DNA from: Mucilaginibacter sp. OK268
GTDB taxonomy: Bacteria; Bacteroidota; Bacteroidia; Sphingobacteriales; Sphingobacteriaceae
DNA length: 64,000 nt
Assembly: GCF_900103125.1 (NCBI RefSeq)
Contig: NZ_FNJV01000011.1
Coordinates: 1 to 64,000 of the forward strand
Direction: 5' to 3'
The translations under genes were made by a program, and so were the position numbers. This document shows positions 53,107 to 62,240 of this stretch, piece after piece; positions within the stretch are counted from its first letter, which is position 1, and every line of letters begins with the position of its first letter. The notes under the pieces were generated by a model. The model was not told the DNA's origin. It searched no databases and saw nothing but the letters and a program-made list of their open reading frames with translations.

Positions 53107-53251
53107 GTTTTGTAATTGGTTATTAGCAAAGTAACGGATTAATTATCAAGATAGTTTTACCTTAATGGCATGTAAAAAGAAGTACCAATTGGTATCTGGT
53201 ATAATTATCCGGTTTAGTTAATTTAAAGCTGCTAATTAGTGACAAATGAAT

Positions 53252-54238
53252 TTAAAATTTATTTTTTATAATTCTGCTTACTAGTGTTTTATTAGTGATC
53301 AAGGGTGGAAAATTCTTGCTCTTACTCTTTTCTATCGTTAATAGTAAGCTATCAATTTTATAAGTGAGCTTCTTTGCTCCCAGGTCATCTAAATGGTCGG
53401 CGTCATAAAAATCACCTGCCTTAAATGAACCGTTGTTAAGTAAATTAATGTAAAAAACATTATCATATTTTTTACTTATTGTGTAAAGCATATTTATAGT
53501 ACTATTAAGTTGTTCAGGATTTAAATTTTGCACGTAGGTTTTATAAGCGGGCGAGGTATACAACAAAACTTTAACATTATTTTTATTTGCGTACTCAATA
53601 ATGGATCTTAAAACCTTCACATTTTCATTAAAATAGCCTTCCTTTATAACAAAATGTCTTTTTGCAGCTAATTTCCCGGTTTTAAGCAGATCCTTCTTTT
53701 TACGCGACAAATAATCAGTTCCCCAACCCAACCTTGAACAAAGTACGGCATGCTCATGATTTAAATAGGCAGACTTGATCCTTACCATATCCAGAAGCAA
53801 TTTATTGTTCAACACTTCACTATTATCTGTATAGTTATGGCTGCTTATGCCGTAGTAAATATTATAATCCTTAACACGCCAGCTTTCTATACCATTTTCA
53901 AGTTTTCCGTATAAAGAAAAGTAATCAACAGGCAGTATGATAAATTTCAAATTCTGCCAGTTTTTATCGTATTTCTTTATTATTTGCCAATCGTAAAATA
54001 AGGATTGGGCCACATAGGCTGCGTTAAAGCTTTTATGGCTCATAAGCTGTGGATCAATACCGTAGTAAGCATGCGAAGACCCTAAGACGAGTACATTGAT
54101 GTTATTTGAATTTTTATCAAGGTAATTGCATTTATACTGATAATCATTCGGTATTTTTCTCAAGAGCACTTCCATTAAAACAGCCGATATAACTATGGGA
54201 GATAAAAACATCAGCACATAGGTGATAAACTTTTTCAT
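53252..54238 (-). CDS. SGNH/GDSL-like membrane-anchored protein, partner of the second MBOAT
   Basis: I start at the ATG at 54238 (MKKFITYVLMFLSPIV), which lies 2 bases past the MBOAT stop; the longer frame from 54322 would overlap the MBOAT gene. The 328-residue protein has an N-terminal anchor. The nucleophile-like block is VLGSSHAYYGIDP near residues 46-58. Near the end FYDADHLDDLGAKK holds the Asp and His of an SGNH triad. It should acylate a polysaccharide in the periplasm using the acyl group delivered by the MBOAT. Its target is unknown, since no polymer genes flank it. Confidence 0.75.
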   Translation of the reverse strand: MKKFITYVLMFLSPIVISAVLMEVLLRKIPNDYQYKCNYLDKNSNNINVLVLGSSHAYYGIDPQLMSHKSFNAAYVAQSLFYDWQIIKKYDKNWQNLKFIILPVDYFSLYGKLENGIESWRVKDYNIYYGISSHNYTDNSEVLNNKLLLDMVRIKSAYLNHEHAVLCSRLGWGTDYLSRKKKDLLKTGKLAAKRHFVIKEGYFNENVKVLRSIIEYANKNNVKVLLYTSPAYKTYVQNLNPEQLNSTINMLYTISKKYDNVFYINLLNNGSFKAGDFYDADHLDDLGAKKLTYKIDSLLLTIEKSKSKNFPPLITNKTLVSRIIKNKF

Positions 54239-54240
54239 AG

Positions 54241-55677
54241 TTAAAATTGAAAATAAATGAACTGCTGCTCTGAACCCGCAAAATACCATATGCCAAATAC
54301 AAGGGCGTAATAAAATGACCACCTCACAAATTTTGGAAAAGCAATTTTAGGACTCCCTAAAGCATATTGATGTTCGCGGCCTATCCATTCAACCATTAAA
54401 AAGAGACAAATAAGTAGTATAAACGGGTTGTTTAACTGGCTTGGATAGGTAAAAAAGGGGCTTGAAAACATTTCGGTAATGTATTTAATAGCATCCCCTA
54501 CGCTTACAGCCCTGAAAAATATCCAGGCAAAAACCGTAAGACTAAAGGTGATTAATATCCCTGCAAAATCCCTGGCGCTGGATAACAGTTTTCCCTTCGC
54601 TACAATTTCAAGGTTAGTCCTATTTTTATTTAAGATAAGCAGGGGCAAAAAATAAATCGCATTTAAACCGCCCCATATAATATAGGTCCAATTTGCGCCA
54701 TGCCAGAAACCACTCACCAGGAATATGATAAATGTGTTCCTGACCTTCATCCATATCCCTCCTTTACTGCCGCCCAAGGGGATATACAAATAATCTTTAA
54801 ACCATGATGAAAGTGAAATATGCCAGCGTCGCCAAAACTCTGCTATATCACGCGAAAAATAAGGGAAGGCAAAGTTTCTTAAAAGCTCAATGCCAAACAG
54901 CCGGGCTACCCCCAGGGCAATGTCTGAATAGCCAGAAAAATCGCAATAGATTTGAAAGGCGAAGAAAACAGCCCCTATAATATGATCACTACCCGAAAAA
55001 TGCGAAGAATTGTTAAATATCAAATTTACATAATGCGAACACTGATCGGCAATAACTATCTTTTTAAATAATCCCCATAAAATTTGCCTTAACCCATCAA
55101 TTGCTTTGGTGTAGTCAAAAAAACGTTTCTTTTTAATCTGGGGTAAAAGATGGGTAGCACGTTCGATTGGGCCCGCTACCAGCAGCGGAAAAAAACTAAC
55201 AAACACAGAGTAGTCAATAAAACTTTTTTCGGGTTTAATGCGCCCTTTATAAATATCTATCACGTATGATAAACCATGGAAGGTGTAAAAGGAAATGCCT
55301 ATCGGCAGGATCACTTTAATTATCCAGGGATCTACCTTAAAACCAAACTGGGCGGCAGCTTCGGCAAAAGAGACCGAGAAAAAATTGTAATACTTAAAGA
55401 AAGCCAGAAAACCAAGATTTAGGGATATACTGATCCAGAGCCACATTATTTTATATTTAATATTGAGGGCTTCGGCTATTTTTATCCCGGTAAAGTAATC
55501 AAGTAATGTTGAAAAGATCAGCAGGAATAAAAACCTGTAGTCCCAGCTGGCATAAAAAAAATAGCTTGCAACAAGCAAGAGTATATTTTGGGCCTTTAAA
55601 CTCCTATTAGTAACAAACCAGTACAGTATAAAAACCACCGGCAAAAAAAGCGCAAAGCTTATTGAATTAAACAACAT
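54241..55677 (-). CDS. MBOAT family O-acyltransferase (AlgI-like), second copy
   Basis: The 478-residue polytopic protein is a paralogue of the one at 5677-7119. It has PIGISFYTFHGLSYVIDIY near residues 125-143, FWRRWHISLSSWFKDYLYIPLGG near 270-292, and the invariant His in SGFWHGANWTYIIWGG. The ending QQFIYFQF is identical in both. Upstream 284 bases contain no gene. With the SGNH partner it forms a two-gene acylation unit outside the EPS locus. Confidence 0.93.
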   Translation of the reverse strand: MLFNSISFALFLPVVFILYWFVTNRSLKAQNILLLVASYFFYASWDYRFLFLLIFSTLLDYFTGIKIAEALNIKYKIMWLWISISLNLGFLAFFKYYNFFSVSFAEAAAQFGFKVDPWIIKVILPIGISFYTFHGLSYVIDIYKGRIKPEKSFIDYSVFVSFFPLLVAGPIERATHLLPQIKKKRFFDYTKAIDGLRQILWGLFKKIVIADQCSHYVNLIFNNSSHFSGSDHIIGAVFFAFQIYCDFSGYSDIALGVARLFGIELLRNFAFPYFSRDIAEFWRRWHISLSSWFKDYLYIPLGGSKGGIWMKVRNTFIIFLVSGFWHGANWTYIIWGGLNAIYFLPLLILNKNRTNLEIVAKGKLLSSARDFAGILITFSLTVFAWIFFRAVSVGDAIKYITEMFSSPFFTYPSQLNNPFILLICLFLMVEWIGREHQYALGSPKIAFPKFVRWSFYYALVFGIWYFAGSEQQFIYFQF

Positions 55678-55961
55678 ACTAATAAAGTAAAGGTAATTTA
55701 TATAGCTTTTTATATCTCCTTCAACCTATCTCGTTTCACATAAACCGGTTAAAAGTAAAGTAATGATCGCGACTATAAAATGACGCACATCACGAATATT
55801 GATAATTGGGGGATTTAGCATAGTAACTAAAGCCGCCCAATATCCTTAGCGAATGATTTTAAAACAACAAAAAATGTAAACAGGATTGTTACAGCTCCAT
55901 TTCATTATGATTTAAGTAATAATTTTATTCTTTATAGTTTAATATAATCAACGCGACCAAA

Positions 55962-57034
55962 ATGAACAATTTATAAATGAAGGGATTCAAAAGAACGGTT
56001 ACAATCCTAAAACGAGGCGAAGCTTTCAATTTAGAACTCTTTTTTGACTTGTCTCCCAACCTGTTTTGCGTAACCAGAGTATGACGGGTATTTTAAAAAG
56101 ATCAACCAAATAGTTTCTAACATTGGGGTACACCAATGCAAAATTGTACTCCAGGTCGATTAGTTCATTTATTCATCCGGCAGATACGGATATTACCGCG
56201 AAAATATTTAAAAAAACATCTCTCTTTTAAATTTCGAAAACGGGTATGTATCCAAAGAAGGTGAAATAGTTTGGCTTTCCTGAATCTCGATGCCCGTTGA
56301 TAGCAGGCAAATAGTGTTTGCTATCGTGAAAAACGTTATCCATAAGAAGAAACTTGAGGAGGACAGAAATACCTTGCTTGCCAATTTAACAAAGATCAAC
56401 AGGGATCTTAAACAATTAACGGATACCACCTCAGATGGCCGGTCAGTAACTTAATATCGGTTTTTCATTTGTTGGATGTATATAAAATTGAGGATGAGGA
56501 AACACTTGAATTTATAGGCTTGCTGAAATCGGCCACAGAAAATCTGAAGGATACTTTAAACAGGTATGTGGACGATTTGACTCAAAAAGACATATTAAGT
56601 GTCCACATAGAAGAACTTGATTTAAATGATTGCTTCCAGATAGTAAAACGATCGTTAAGCACATTAATATCTAACTCCAAAACAATTATTAATGCTGATC
56701 TTTCTGAAATAAAAAAGGTCAAATTTAACAGAGCCTACTTAGAAAACATATTACTCAACCTGATCACCAAATACGTAAAAACGGGTTGTATTCCTGTTAT
56801 CACCATATATTCGAAACAAGTAAACGGCGTTAATCAGTTAATATCCAAGGACGAGGGTTTGGGTTTTGATATAGATAAAGTAAAAGACAAAATATTTAGA
56901 CTTACTCAAAAATTTCACGAGCATTCAGATAGTAAAGGCATTGGCTTGTACCTGGTTCATAACCATGTTATCAGTTTAGGCGGTTATATAAAGTAAATGA
57001 AGGAACAATGTTTGTTATTTCATTTAAAGATTAA
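55962..57034 (+). pseudogene. Decayed PAS-domain sensor histidine kinase
   Basis: Pieces of one kinase can be followed across several frames: ELFFDLSPNLFCV, then EYDGYFKKINQIVSN, FIHPADTDITAKI, ENGYVSKEGEIVWLS (PAS), then VIHKKKLEEDRNTLL (coiled linker). A TGA at 56281 replaces a codon in the PAS domain. The H box is damaged: TTS is followed by a shifted, shortened stretch without the phospho-acceptor His. The ATPase part is open from about 56460 to 56996, but its N box reads NLITKY and its G1 box DEGLGFD. A last shift cuts GGYIK from VNEGTMFVISFKD. At least four frame changes plus the stop make it non-functional. Confidence 0.88.
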
Positions 57035-57051
57035 TAACCGTCTTCCAATTC

Positions 57052-57579
57052 CTAATACTCGGCTAATACTACTAACGTGTCGCTAATCGGTATTATACGC
57101 TCGCGACCTTTTAAAAAGCCAAGCTCTACTACAAAAGAGAAACCGGCTATTTCGCAGCCCATTTCTTTGATCAGTTCGCTCGCGGCTGTAACAGTACCAC
57201 CGGTTGCCAGCAAGTCATCATGGATCAATACGTGCTGTCCGGCTTCAAAAGCATCTATATGACATTCGATTATAGCAGTGCCATACTCCAGCTTATAGGC
57301 CTTCTGTTTAATGGTAAATGGCAGCTTGCCTGCCTTGCGTATCGGCACAAAAGGTACCCCCAGTTTAGTGGCCAGCGTGAGTCCGAATAAGAATCCCCGA
57401 CTTTCAATTCCAGCTACCACATCTATCCGTTTCCCTTTTAATTGTTCAACAAAGGCGGTAACAATGTTATCGCACAAAACAGGATCTTTTAGTATAGGGG
57501 TTATATCTTTAAAAATGATTCCCGGCTTGGGAAAATCAGGAATATCACGAATGGCAGATTTTATTTGCTGGGTTATCAT
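57052..57579 (-). CDS. apt: Adenine phosphoribosyltransferase
   Basis: The 175-residue cytosolic salvage enzyme makes AMP from adenine and PRPP. It has FPKPGIIFKDITPIL near residues 17-31 and VAGIESRGFLFG near 56-67. The PRPP motif VLIHDDLLATGGTVTAA lies near 118-134, with Asp-Asp where Val-Asp-Asp is usual. Length fits the family. It overlaps the upstream ComEA-like gene by 4 bases (ATGA) and converges with the kinase pseudogene. Confidence 0.96.
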   Translation of the reverse strand: MITQQIKSAIRDIPDFPKPGIIFKDITPILKDPVLCDNIVTAFVEQLKGKRIDVVAGIESRGFLFGLTLATKLGVPFVPIRKAGKLPFTIKQKAYKLEYGTAIIECHIDAFEAGQHVLIHDDLLATGGTVTAASELIKEMGCEIAGFSFVVELGFLKGRERIIPISDTLVVLAEY

Positions 57580-58442
57580 TTGAAAGTTAAATATGGCTCA
57601 ATTTTACGTAAAATTCCGTCATCAAGTATGGCAATATTTTTCATATCCTCAATTGAGGTATAATCGCCATGCTGGTTGTGGTATTCCAATATGGCGTTGG
57701 CCTGTTTAAAGCTCAAATATGGAAATCGCCTGAGTTCATTCAAAGAGGCCGCGTTCACGTTCATTTTGGTAATATGTTTATTATCTACTGTGACGCCGCT
57801 TTTTATTTCGGTGTATTTAGCTTCATCAATACCGAACACTTCTTTTAATTGCTCTTTATTATAAAAACCACCCACACGTTCCCGGTACCTGATAATGCGT
57901 ATGGCAAACGCAGGCCCTATACCCCTGATACGGGTTAACTTGGCTGAATCAGCGCTATTTACTTCAATTACTTCGCCTGGTGCAGCTTTTTCGGTATGAT
58001 GATAGATCTCCGGGATATTGATATAAGGTTCCAGACGCTGATAGTCGGCATCGGTAATAGAATATATCTTTTTCACATCGGCCTTGGTATAAAACCGACC
58101 GCCTTTGGCCTCATAATTTTTAATCACTTTGATCTGACGCTCGCTTAAGCCTAGTTTTTGCCAGCCGGCATCTGATAATTCATTCGGGTTGAAGGTAAAT
58201 AATTTGGCATTAGCTACTTTCGACTCATTGGCCCAGGAGTTACCCGCCAGGCTTACCTTTTTACCTTTACTAAGCAGGGCAACGGCCTTATCAAACTCAT
58301 TAAAATTTATTATATTATCTTTGCGGAACATTTGATAAGCATAAGGCGCTGCTAAAACCAATGCTATTAAAATAATAAGCACTACCATTCCGTTCCATTC
58401 TTTTTTGGTTACAGACAGGTAGTTTTTAAAATATGCCTTCAT
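57576..58442 (-). CDS. ComEA-like helix-hairpin-helix protein
   Basis: The 288-residue protein has one N-terminal membrane helix (about residues 18-37) and an outer part with repeated helix-hairpin-helix units: VNSADSAKLTRIRGIGPAFAIRIIRYRERVGGF near residues 160-192 and MNVNAASLNELRRFPYLSFKQANAILEYH near 227-255, with two weaker units before. ComEA proteins bind DNA at the membrane for uptake. Many Bacteroidota have such multi-unit forms of unproven role. It is followed by apt with a 4-base overlap and divides an 80-base promoter gap with the olsF-like gene. Confidence 0.88.
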   Translation of the reverse strand: MKAYFKNYLSVTKKEWNGMVVLIILIALVLAAPYAYQMFRKDNIINFNEFDKAVALLSKGKKVSLAGNSWANESKVANAKLFTFNPNELSDAGWQKLGLSERQIKVIKNYEAKGGRFYTKADVKKIYSITDADYQRLEPYINIPEIYHHTEKAAPGEVIEVNSADSAKLTRIRGIGPAFAIRIIRYRERVGGFYNKEQLKEVFGIDEAKYTEIKSGVTVDNKHITKMNVNAASLNELRRFPYLSFKQANAILEYHNQHGDYTSIEDMKNIAILDDGILRKIEPYLTFK

Positions 58443-58522
58443 TTACAGCGTTTATCGATTGTTAAAATAAATAAATTTTCAGGATATTTATAAGTTAATT
58501 AAAACACCCCTTTTTATAAAAA

Positions 58523-60277
58523 ATGAAAGTAATAACCACCGAAGAGTTTGCCAAAGCCACCAAACTGGATAAGTTGAAAATGCCGGGCCTGGCCGCTTTA
58601 TTGATGGAGCTCATGAAAATTAACCAGGTCAATGAACTTTTTGCGCAGGCCCAACCAAAAGAAGGTCCCGAATTTGTTGACGCCATTTTAGAGGGTTGCG
58701 GAATTGATATTGAATTTGACGAACGCGAGTTACGAAACATACCTAAAACCGGTGCCTTTGTTGCCATTGCCAATCACCCCTACGGTGGCATTGAAGGTAT
58801 GGTACTTTTAAAAATATTATGCATGGTAAGGCCCGATGCTAAATTGATGGCCAACTTCCTGCTCAAAAAGATCCCCAACCTAAGTGATTATTTTATAGCG
58901 GTTAACCCGTTTGAAAATGTAGAACATTCATCCAGCATCAGCGGCTTAAAAAACACACTTGAACTCTTAAATAATGGTACCCCTATCGGTATTTTTCCGG
59001 CAGGCGAAGTGTCTACCTTTAAAGTTGAACAAAAGCAGGTAACCGATCGTCTGTGGCACCCGGTTGTAGGTAAAATCATAGCCAAAGCGAAAGTGCCTGT
59101 AGTACCCATTTATTTTCATGGCAATAACGGCCTGCTGTTTAATTTGCTTAGCCTGATACATCCTGCGCTTCGTACAGCCAAATTGCCGTCTGAATTATTT
59201 AACAAACATGGTCATACGATTAAACTGCGTATAGGTAAGCCTATTAATGTAGAGGATATTCCCGATCATAACAACAGCGCCAAATTGCTTAACTTTTTAC
59301 GTGCCCGTACCTACGCCCTCGGCACCGGACTGGAGGAAGAGAAAAAGTTATTCAGCCCGCGTAACCTGTTTAAAATAAAGCGCTTGCCCGAAGCTGTGGC
59401 CCCCGAAATAGATTCGGCTATACTGGATAAAGAAATAGAGCCCCTGCGCGAAAATTACAAGGTATGGACAGAGAAGAACTACGAGGTATTTATAGCCCCT
59501 ACTTCTGTTATCCCAAATGTTATACGCGAGGTTGGCCGCCTGCGCGAGATCACTTTCCGAGAGGTGGGTGAAGGCACCAACAAGGCCATTGACCTTGATG
59601 AATATGATATTTACTATCACCACCTCTTTATCTGGGACTTTGAAGCCAAAATGATCGTAGGCGCTTACCGGATAGGTTTAGGCGACGAGATCTTTTACAG
59701 CGTTGGTAAAAATGGTTTTTATATTACCGAGCTGTTTAAACTTAAAACCCAGTTTACCCCAGTGCTTCGCAAGAGCCTGGAACTGGGCCGCTCCTGGATC
59801 CGTAAGGAGTATCAGACCAAACCTCTTCCCCTATTTTTACTGTGGAAAGGCATTCTCAAATTCCTCATCGATAACCCAAGATACCGTTACCTTATCGGAC
59901 CGGTAAGTATCAGTAATTCATTCTCCAAATTCTCCAAATCGCTTATTGTTGATTACATTAACCGCAACCATTTTGATCATGAAATGGCGCAGTATGTAAA
60001 ACCACGCAAGAAATTCAAAGTCGACTTTGCCAAAATAGATACCGACCTGCTGATGGCCGGCGAAGATACCTTCAAAGGGCTTGACAACCTGATATCGGAG
60101 GTGGAAACCCGCAATATGAAAGTTCCGGTGTTGCTGCGTCAATACATCGCGCTTAATGCCAAAATCATCAGTTTTAATATCGACCCGAAATTTGCCGATT
60201 GCCTGGATGGTTTCCTGGTGCTCGACCTGGAGAAAGTACCCCAGGATATTTTGGAAAAACTGGGTAAAAATCTGTAG
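58523..60277 (+). CDS. Two-domain acyltransferase, OlsF-like (ornithine/amino-lipid synthesis)
   Basis: The 584-residue protein joins two acyltransferases. Residues about 70-260 are a PlsC/OlsA-type O-acyltransferase with NHPYGGIEG in place of the usual NHxxxxD block and IFPAGEVSTF as the FPEG-type block. Residues about 320-560 are a GNAT/OlsB-like N-acyltransferase (GRLREITFREVGEG, DEYDIYYHHLFIWD). This order matches OlsF, a bifunctional enzyme known from Serratia and reported in Flavobacterium. It first acylates the amino group of an amino acid, then the hydroxyl of that fatty acid. Ornithine or glycine could be the substrate; sequence does not decide. Confidence 0.82.
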   Translation: MKVITTEEFAKATKLDKLKMPGLAALLMELMKINQVNELFAQAQPKEGPEFVDAILEGCGIDIEFDERELRNIPKTGAFVAIANHPYGGIEGMVLLKILCMVRPDAKLMANFLLKKIPNLSDYFIAVNPFENVEHSSSISGLKNTLELLNNGTPIGIFPAGEVSTFKVEQKQVTDRLWHPVVGKIIAKAKVPVVPIYFHGNNGLLFNLLSLIHPALRTAKLPSELFNKHGHTIKLRIGKPINVEDIPDHNNSAKLLNFLRARTYALGTGLEEEKKLFSPRNLFKIKRLPEAVAPEIDSAILDKEIEPLRENYKVWTEKNYEVFIAPTSVIPNVIREVGRLREITFREVGEGTNKAIDLDEYDIYYHHLFIWDFEAKMIVGAYRIGLGDEIFYSVGKNGFYITELFKLKTQFTPVLRKSLELGRSWIRKEYQTKPLPLFLLWKGILKFLIDNPRYRYLIGPVSISNSFSKFSKSLIVDYINRNHFDHEMAQYVKPRKKFKVDFAKIDTDLLMAGEDTFKGLDNLISEVETRNMKVPVLLRQYIALNAKIISFNIDPKFADCLDGFLVLDLEKVPQDILEKLGKNL

Positions 60278-60322
60278 TCAACCAATGGCTTAATGACAGC
60301 TCAAACCTTTTTAAACCTTAAA

Positions 60323-60414
60323 TTTTAACACTTTTTTAGTCAAAAACAGGGTAAAAACGCTTGCTTTTTAGCCATTTTAACAAAGTTTTAACGCCGTTTT
60401 AACACTTTTTAACA
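60323..60414. repeat. Five TTTTAAC repeats, four at 10-11-base spacing
   Basis: TTTTAAC starts at 60323, 60375, 60386, 60397 and 60407. The last four are one helical turn apart, so they face the same side of the DNA. The patch lies between AACCTTTTTAAACCTT and AAGGTTTAAAAAG, which can pair. It may bend DNA or bind a regulator. Confidence 0.6.
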
Positions 60415-60516
60415 AATTTTTGATGGGTTTTGAAAGGTTTAAAAAGTATTAAATATTTGATTATCAAATAACTAAACACAAAATAGTCGTTTTTTGGCTT
60501 CTTTTGTTCTTTAACC

Positions 60517-60556
60517 AAACAGCCCGGCTCTCCTTTATTTAGGGGCCGGGCTGTTT
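60517..60556 (+). terminator. Hairpin between the olsF-like gene and the permease gene
   Basis: A perfect 12-bp GC-rich stem (60517-60528 with 60545-60556) has a 16-base loop. The T tail is short on both sides. It probably ends the olsF-like transcript before the permease promoter. Confidence 0.65.
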
Positions 60557-60672
60557 GCTGATATAAAGATACGAAATATTTGGCTGAATTGGAATTTACC
60601 GGGTTCGCTTCTCCGCAGGGGCTTTTTGTTTGAAATTGAATATATTGCAAGTAACAACCTCAATCCTGCACC

Positions 60673-62076
60673 ATGAATGAAAACCAGGCCGGCAAGCACA
60701 CCGAAACTCCCCAGCTAAAACAGGTACTGAGTCTGCCTACCGGAATTTTATTGGTAGCCGGTATCATGATCGGTTCGGGCGTATTCAAGAAGATCGTGCC
60801 GATGTCGCAGGCACTGCATAGCGAAACTTATATTTTACTGGCCTGGATCATTGGGGGCGTTATCACCATGTTTGGCGCTTTTACCTATGCGGGACTGGCC
60901 ACCATGACCACGCAAACAGGCGGCGTATATGAATACCTGCGGTTGATCTATGGTGATTTTATCGCCTTCCTTTTCGGCTGGACCATCTTTACCATTGTTG
61001 GCAGCGGTGCTGTGGCGGCACTCTCCTTTGTATTTGCGCAATCTGTCAATACCCTGCTGCCCTTGCCCGAGTTTTTATCATCCTTTAAAAATATAAGTAT
61101 CGGCGATTCTATTTTTCCCTTTGCCGACTCGGGCATCAAACTACTGGCGGTACTTACTATTATCGTGTTAACCTGGGTAAATTATAAAGGTGTAAGTAAG
61201 GCCGGGGCTTTAAATAACATAGTCACCTCGGCCAAAATACTGGGAATCCTGCTACTTATTATTGCGGGCTTCCTGTACAGTGGTCACCCGGTTGTTGTTA
61301 AAGGCGCCGAAGCGGTTCAACCTCCTACCGGGGCCGCTTTATTCAGCGGTTTGTTTGGCGCCATGCTCAGCGCGTTGTGGGCCTACGATGGATGGGCGAA
61401 TATCACCTTTGTAACCGGCGAGATCAAAAATCCCAAACGAAACATTCCACTGGCCATTGTTGGCGGTGTAGGCATCGCCATGACTTTATATGTATTGCTC
61501 AATTATGCCTACATGAAAGTTTTGCCTGTATCGCAGCTGGCCCTACTGGGCAGTAATAAAATAGCGGCGGCCGAAATAGCGGGTATCATCATGGGTAAGC
61601 CGGGTGTTATCATTATCGCTGTATTGATCATGACCTGCACCTTTGGCGCATTAAATGGCTGCATTATCTCCTACCCCCGGGTTTATTTTCGGATGGCGCA
61701 GGAAAAGGTCTTCTTTAAAAAAGCGGCTCTTATACATCCTGATTACCGCACCCCGCACATCTCCCTGCTTTACTCCGCCATCTGGAGCATCATACTGGTA
61801 TGTAGCGGCACCTTCGACCAGATCACCAACCTGGTTATTTTTGCTTCCTACGCTTTTTTCGCCCTGGCAACCTGGGGTTTGATCCGGATGAAAATAAAAG
61901 GCGTCATCAAATCAAAAGTTATCGGTTACCCGGTGATCCCCGTTATTATTATATTATTTTGTATCGCGCTTACCATCAATACCATTATCACACAACCACT
62001 GGCATCCATGATGGGCCTGCTGCTCATTTTAAGCGGCGCACCGTTTTATTTGTATTTTAAGAAGAAGTTAGTCTGA
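60673..62076 (+). CDS. APC-family amino acid permease
   Basis: The 467-residue inner-membrane protein has about twelve helices. The first holds the substrate-binding GIMIGSGVFKKI near residues 33-44, and helix 6 has SALWAYDGWANITFVTGEIKNPKRNIP near residues 236-262. Both are typical of LAT/APC amino-acid exchangers. The substrate is unknown. Its stop codon lies inside a 28-bp inverted repeat arm that begins at 62071, so the gene end and the hairpin overlap. Confidence 0.92.
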   Translation: MNENQAGKHTETPQLKQVLSLPTGILLVAGIMIGSGVFKKIVPMSQALHSETYILLAWIIGGVITMFGAFTYAGLATMTTQTGGVYEYLRLIYGDFIAFLFGWTIFTIVGSGAVAALSFVFAQSVNTLLPLPEFLSSFKNISIGDSIFPFADSGIKLLAVLTIIVLTWVNYKGVSKAGALNNIVTSAKILGILLLIIAGFLYSGHPVVVKGAEAVQPPTGAALFSGLFGAMLSALWAYDGWANITFVTGEIKNPKRNIPLAIVGGVGIAMTLYVLLNYAYMKVLPVSQLALLGSNKIAAAEIAGIIMGKPGVIIIAVLIMTCTFGALNGCIISYPRVYFRMAQEKVFFKKAALIHPDYRTPHISLLYSAIWSIILVCSGTFDQITNLVIFASYAFFALATWGLIRMKIKGVIKSKVIGYPVIPVIIILFCIALTINTIITQPLASMMGLLLILSGAPFYLYFKKKLV

Positions 62077-62164
62077 ATCAGAATTTACAGAATTAAAGGA
62101 TTTTCAGAATTAAGTTGAACTTTTATTTTGCGAATTCTTTAATTCTGTAAATTCTGATTCAGAC
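62071..62164. repeat. Perfect 28-bp inverted repeat at the permease 3' end
   Basis: 62071-62098 and 62137-62164 are exact reverse complements, with 38 bases between. The left arm starts in the last codons of the permease. The AATTCTGTAAATTCTGATTC type of sequence looks like a dispersed palindromic element rather than a simple terminator, as it lacks GC and a T tail. Confidence 0.8.
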
Positions 62165-62177
62165 AGCCATAAAAACA

Positions 62178-62209
62178 AAACACCCTGCCATTTTACCGGC
62201 AGGGTGTTT
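62178..62209 (-). terminator. Terminator after the TonB-dependent receptor
   Basis: A perfect 12-bp stem (62178-62189 with 62198-62209, loop of 8) has T-rich flanks on both strands. It lies 32 bases past the receptor stop and may serve both convergent genes. Confidence 0.85.
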
Positions 62210-62240
62210 ATTTATTGTTTTAGTTGAGTTTTGTTCGGTA

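Larger units (their letters stand above)
60278..60672. other. 395-base gap between the olsF-like gene and the permease gene
   Basis: This region contains a repeat patch of TTTTAAC words (60323-60414) inside a long-range inverted repeat (60304-60319 with about 60430-60445), then the hairpin at 60517-60556. No gene was accepted; an 83-codon minus-strand frame here has no support. Confidence 0.6.

Noticed and set aside
52685..53134. 149-codon plus-strand open frame
   Set aside because: It is antisense to the acyl-CoA dehydrogenase, which has full motifs on the other strand.
56208..56429. 73-codon minus-strand open frame
   Set aside because: It is antisense to the kinase pseudogene and has no family features.
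56469..56996. 175-codon plus-strand frame as an intact histidine-kinase gene
   Set aside because: It is only the ATPase remnant of a disrupted kinase, lacks the H box and has weakened ATP-site residues, so it is reported as part of the pseudogene.
60399..60650. 83-codon minus-strand open frame in the gap before the permease
   Set aside because: It runs through a GC-rich hairpin and the repeat patch and has no recognisable domain or start context.
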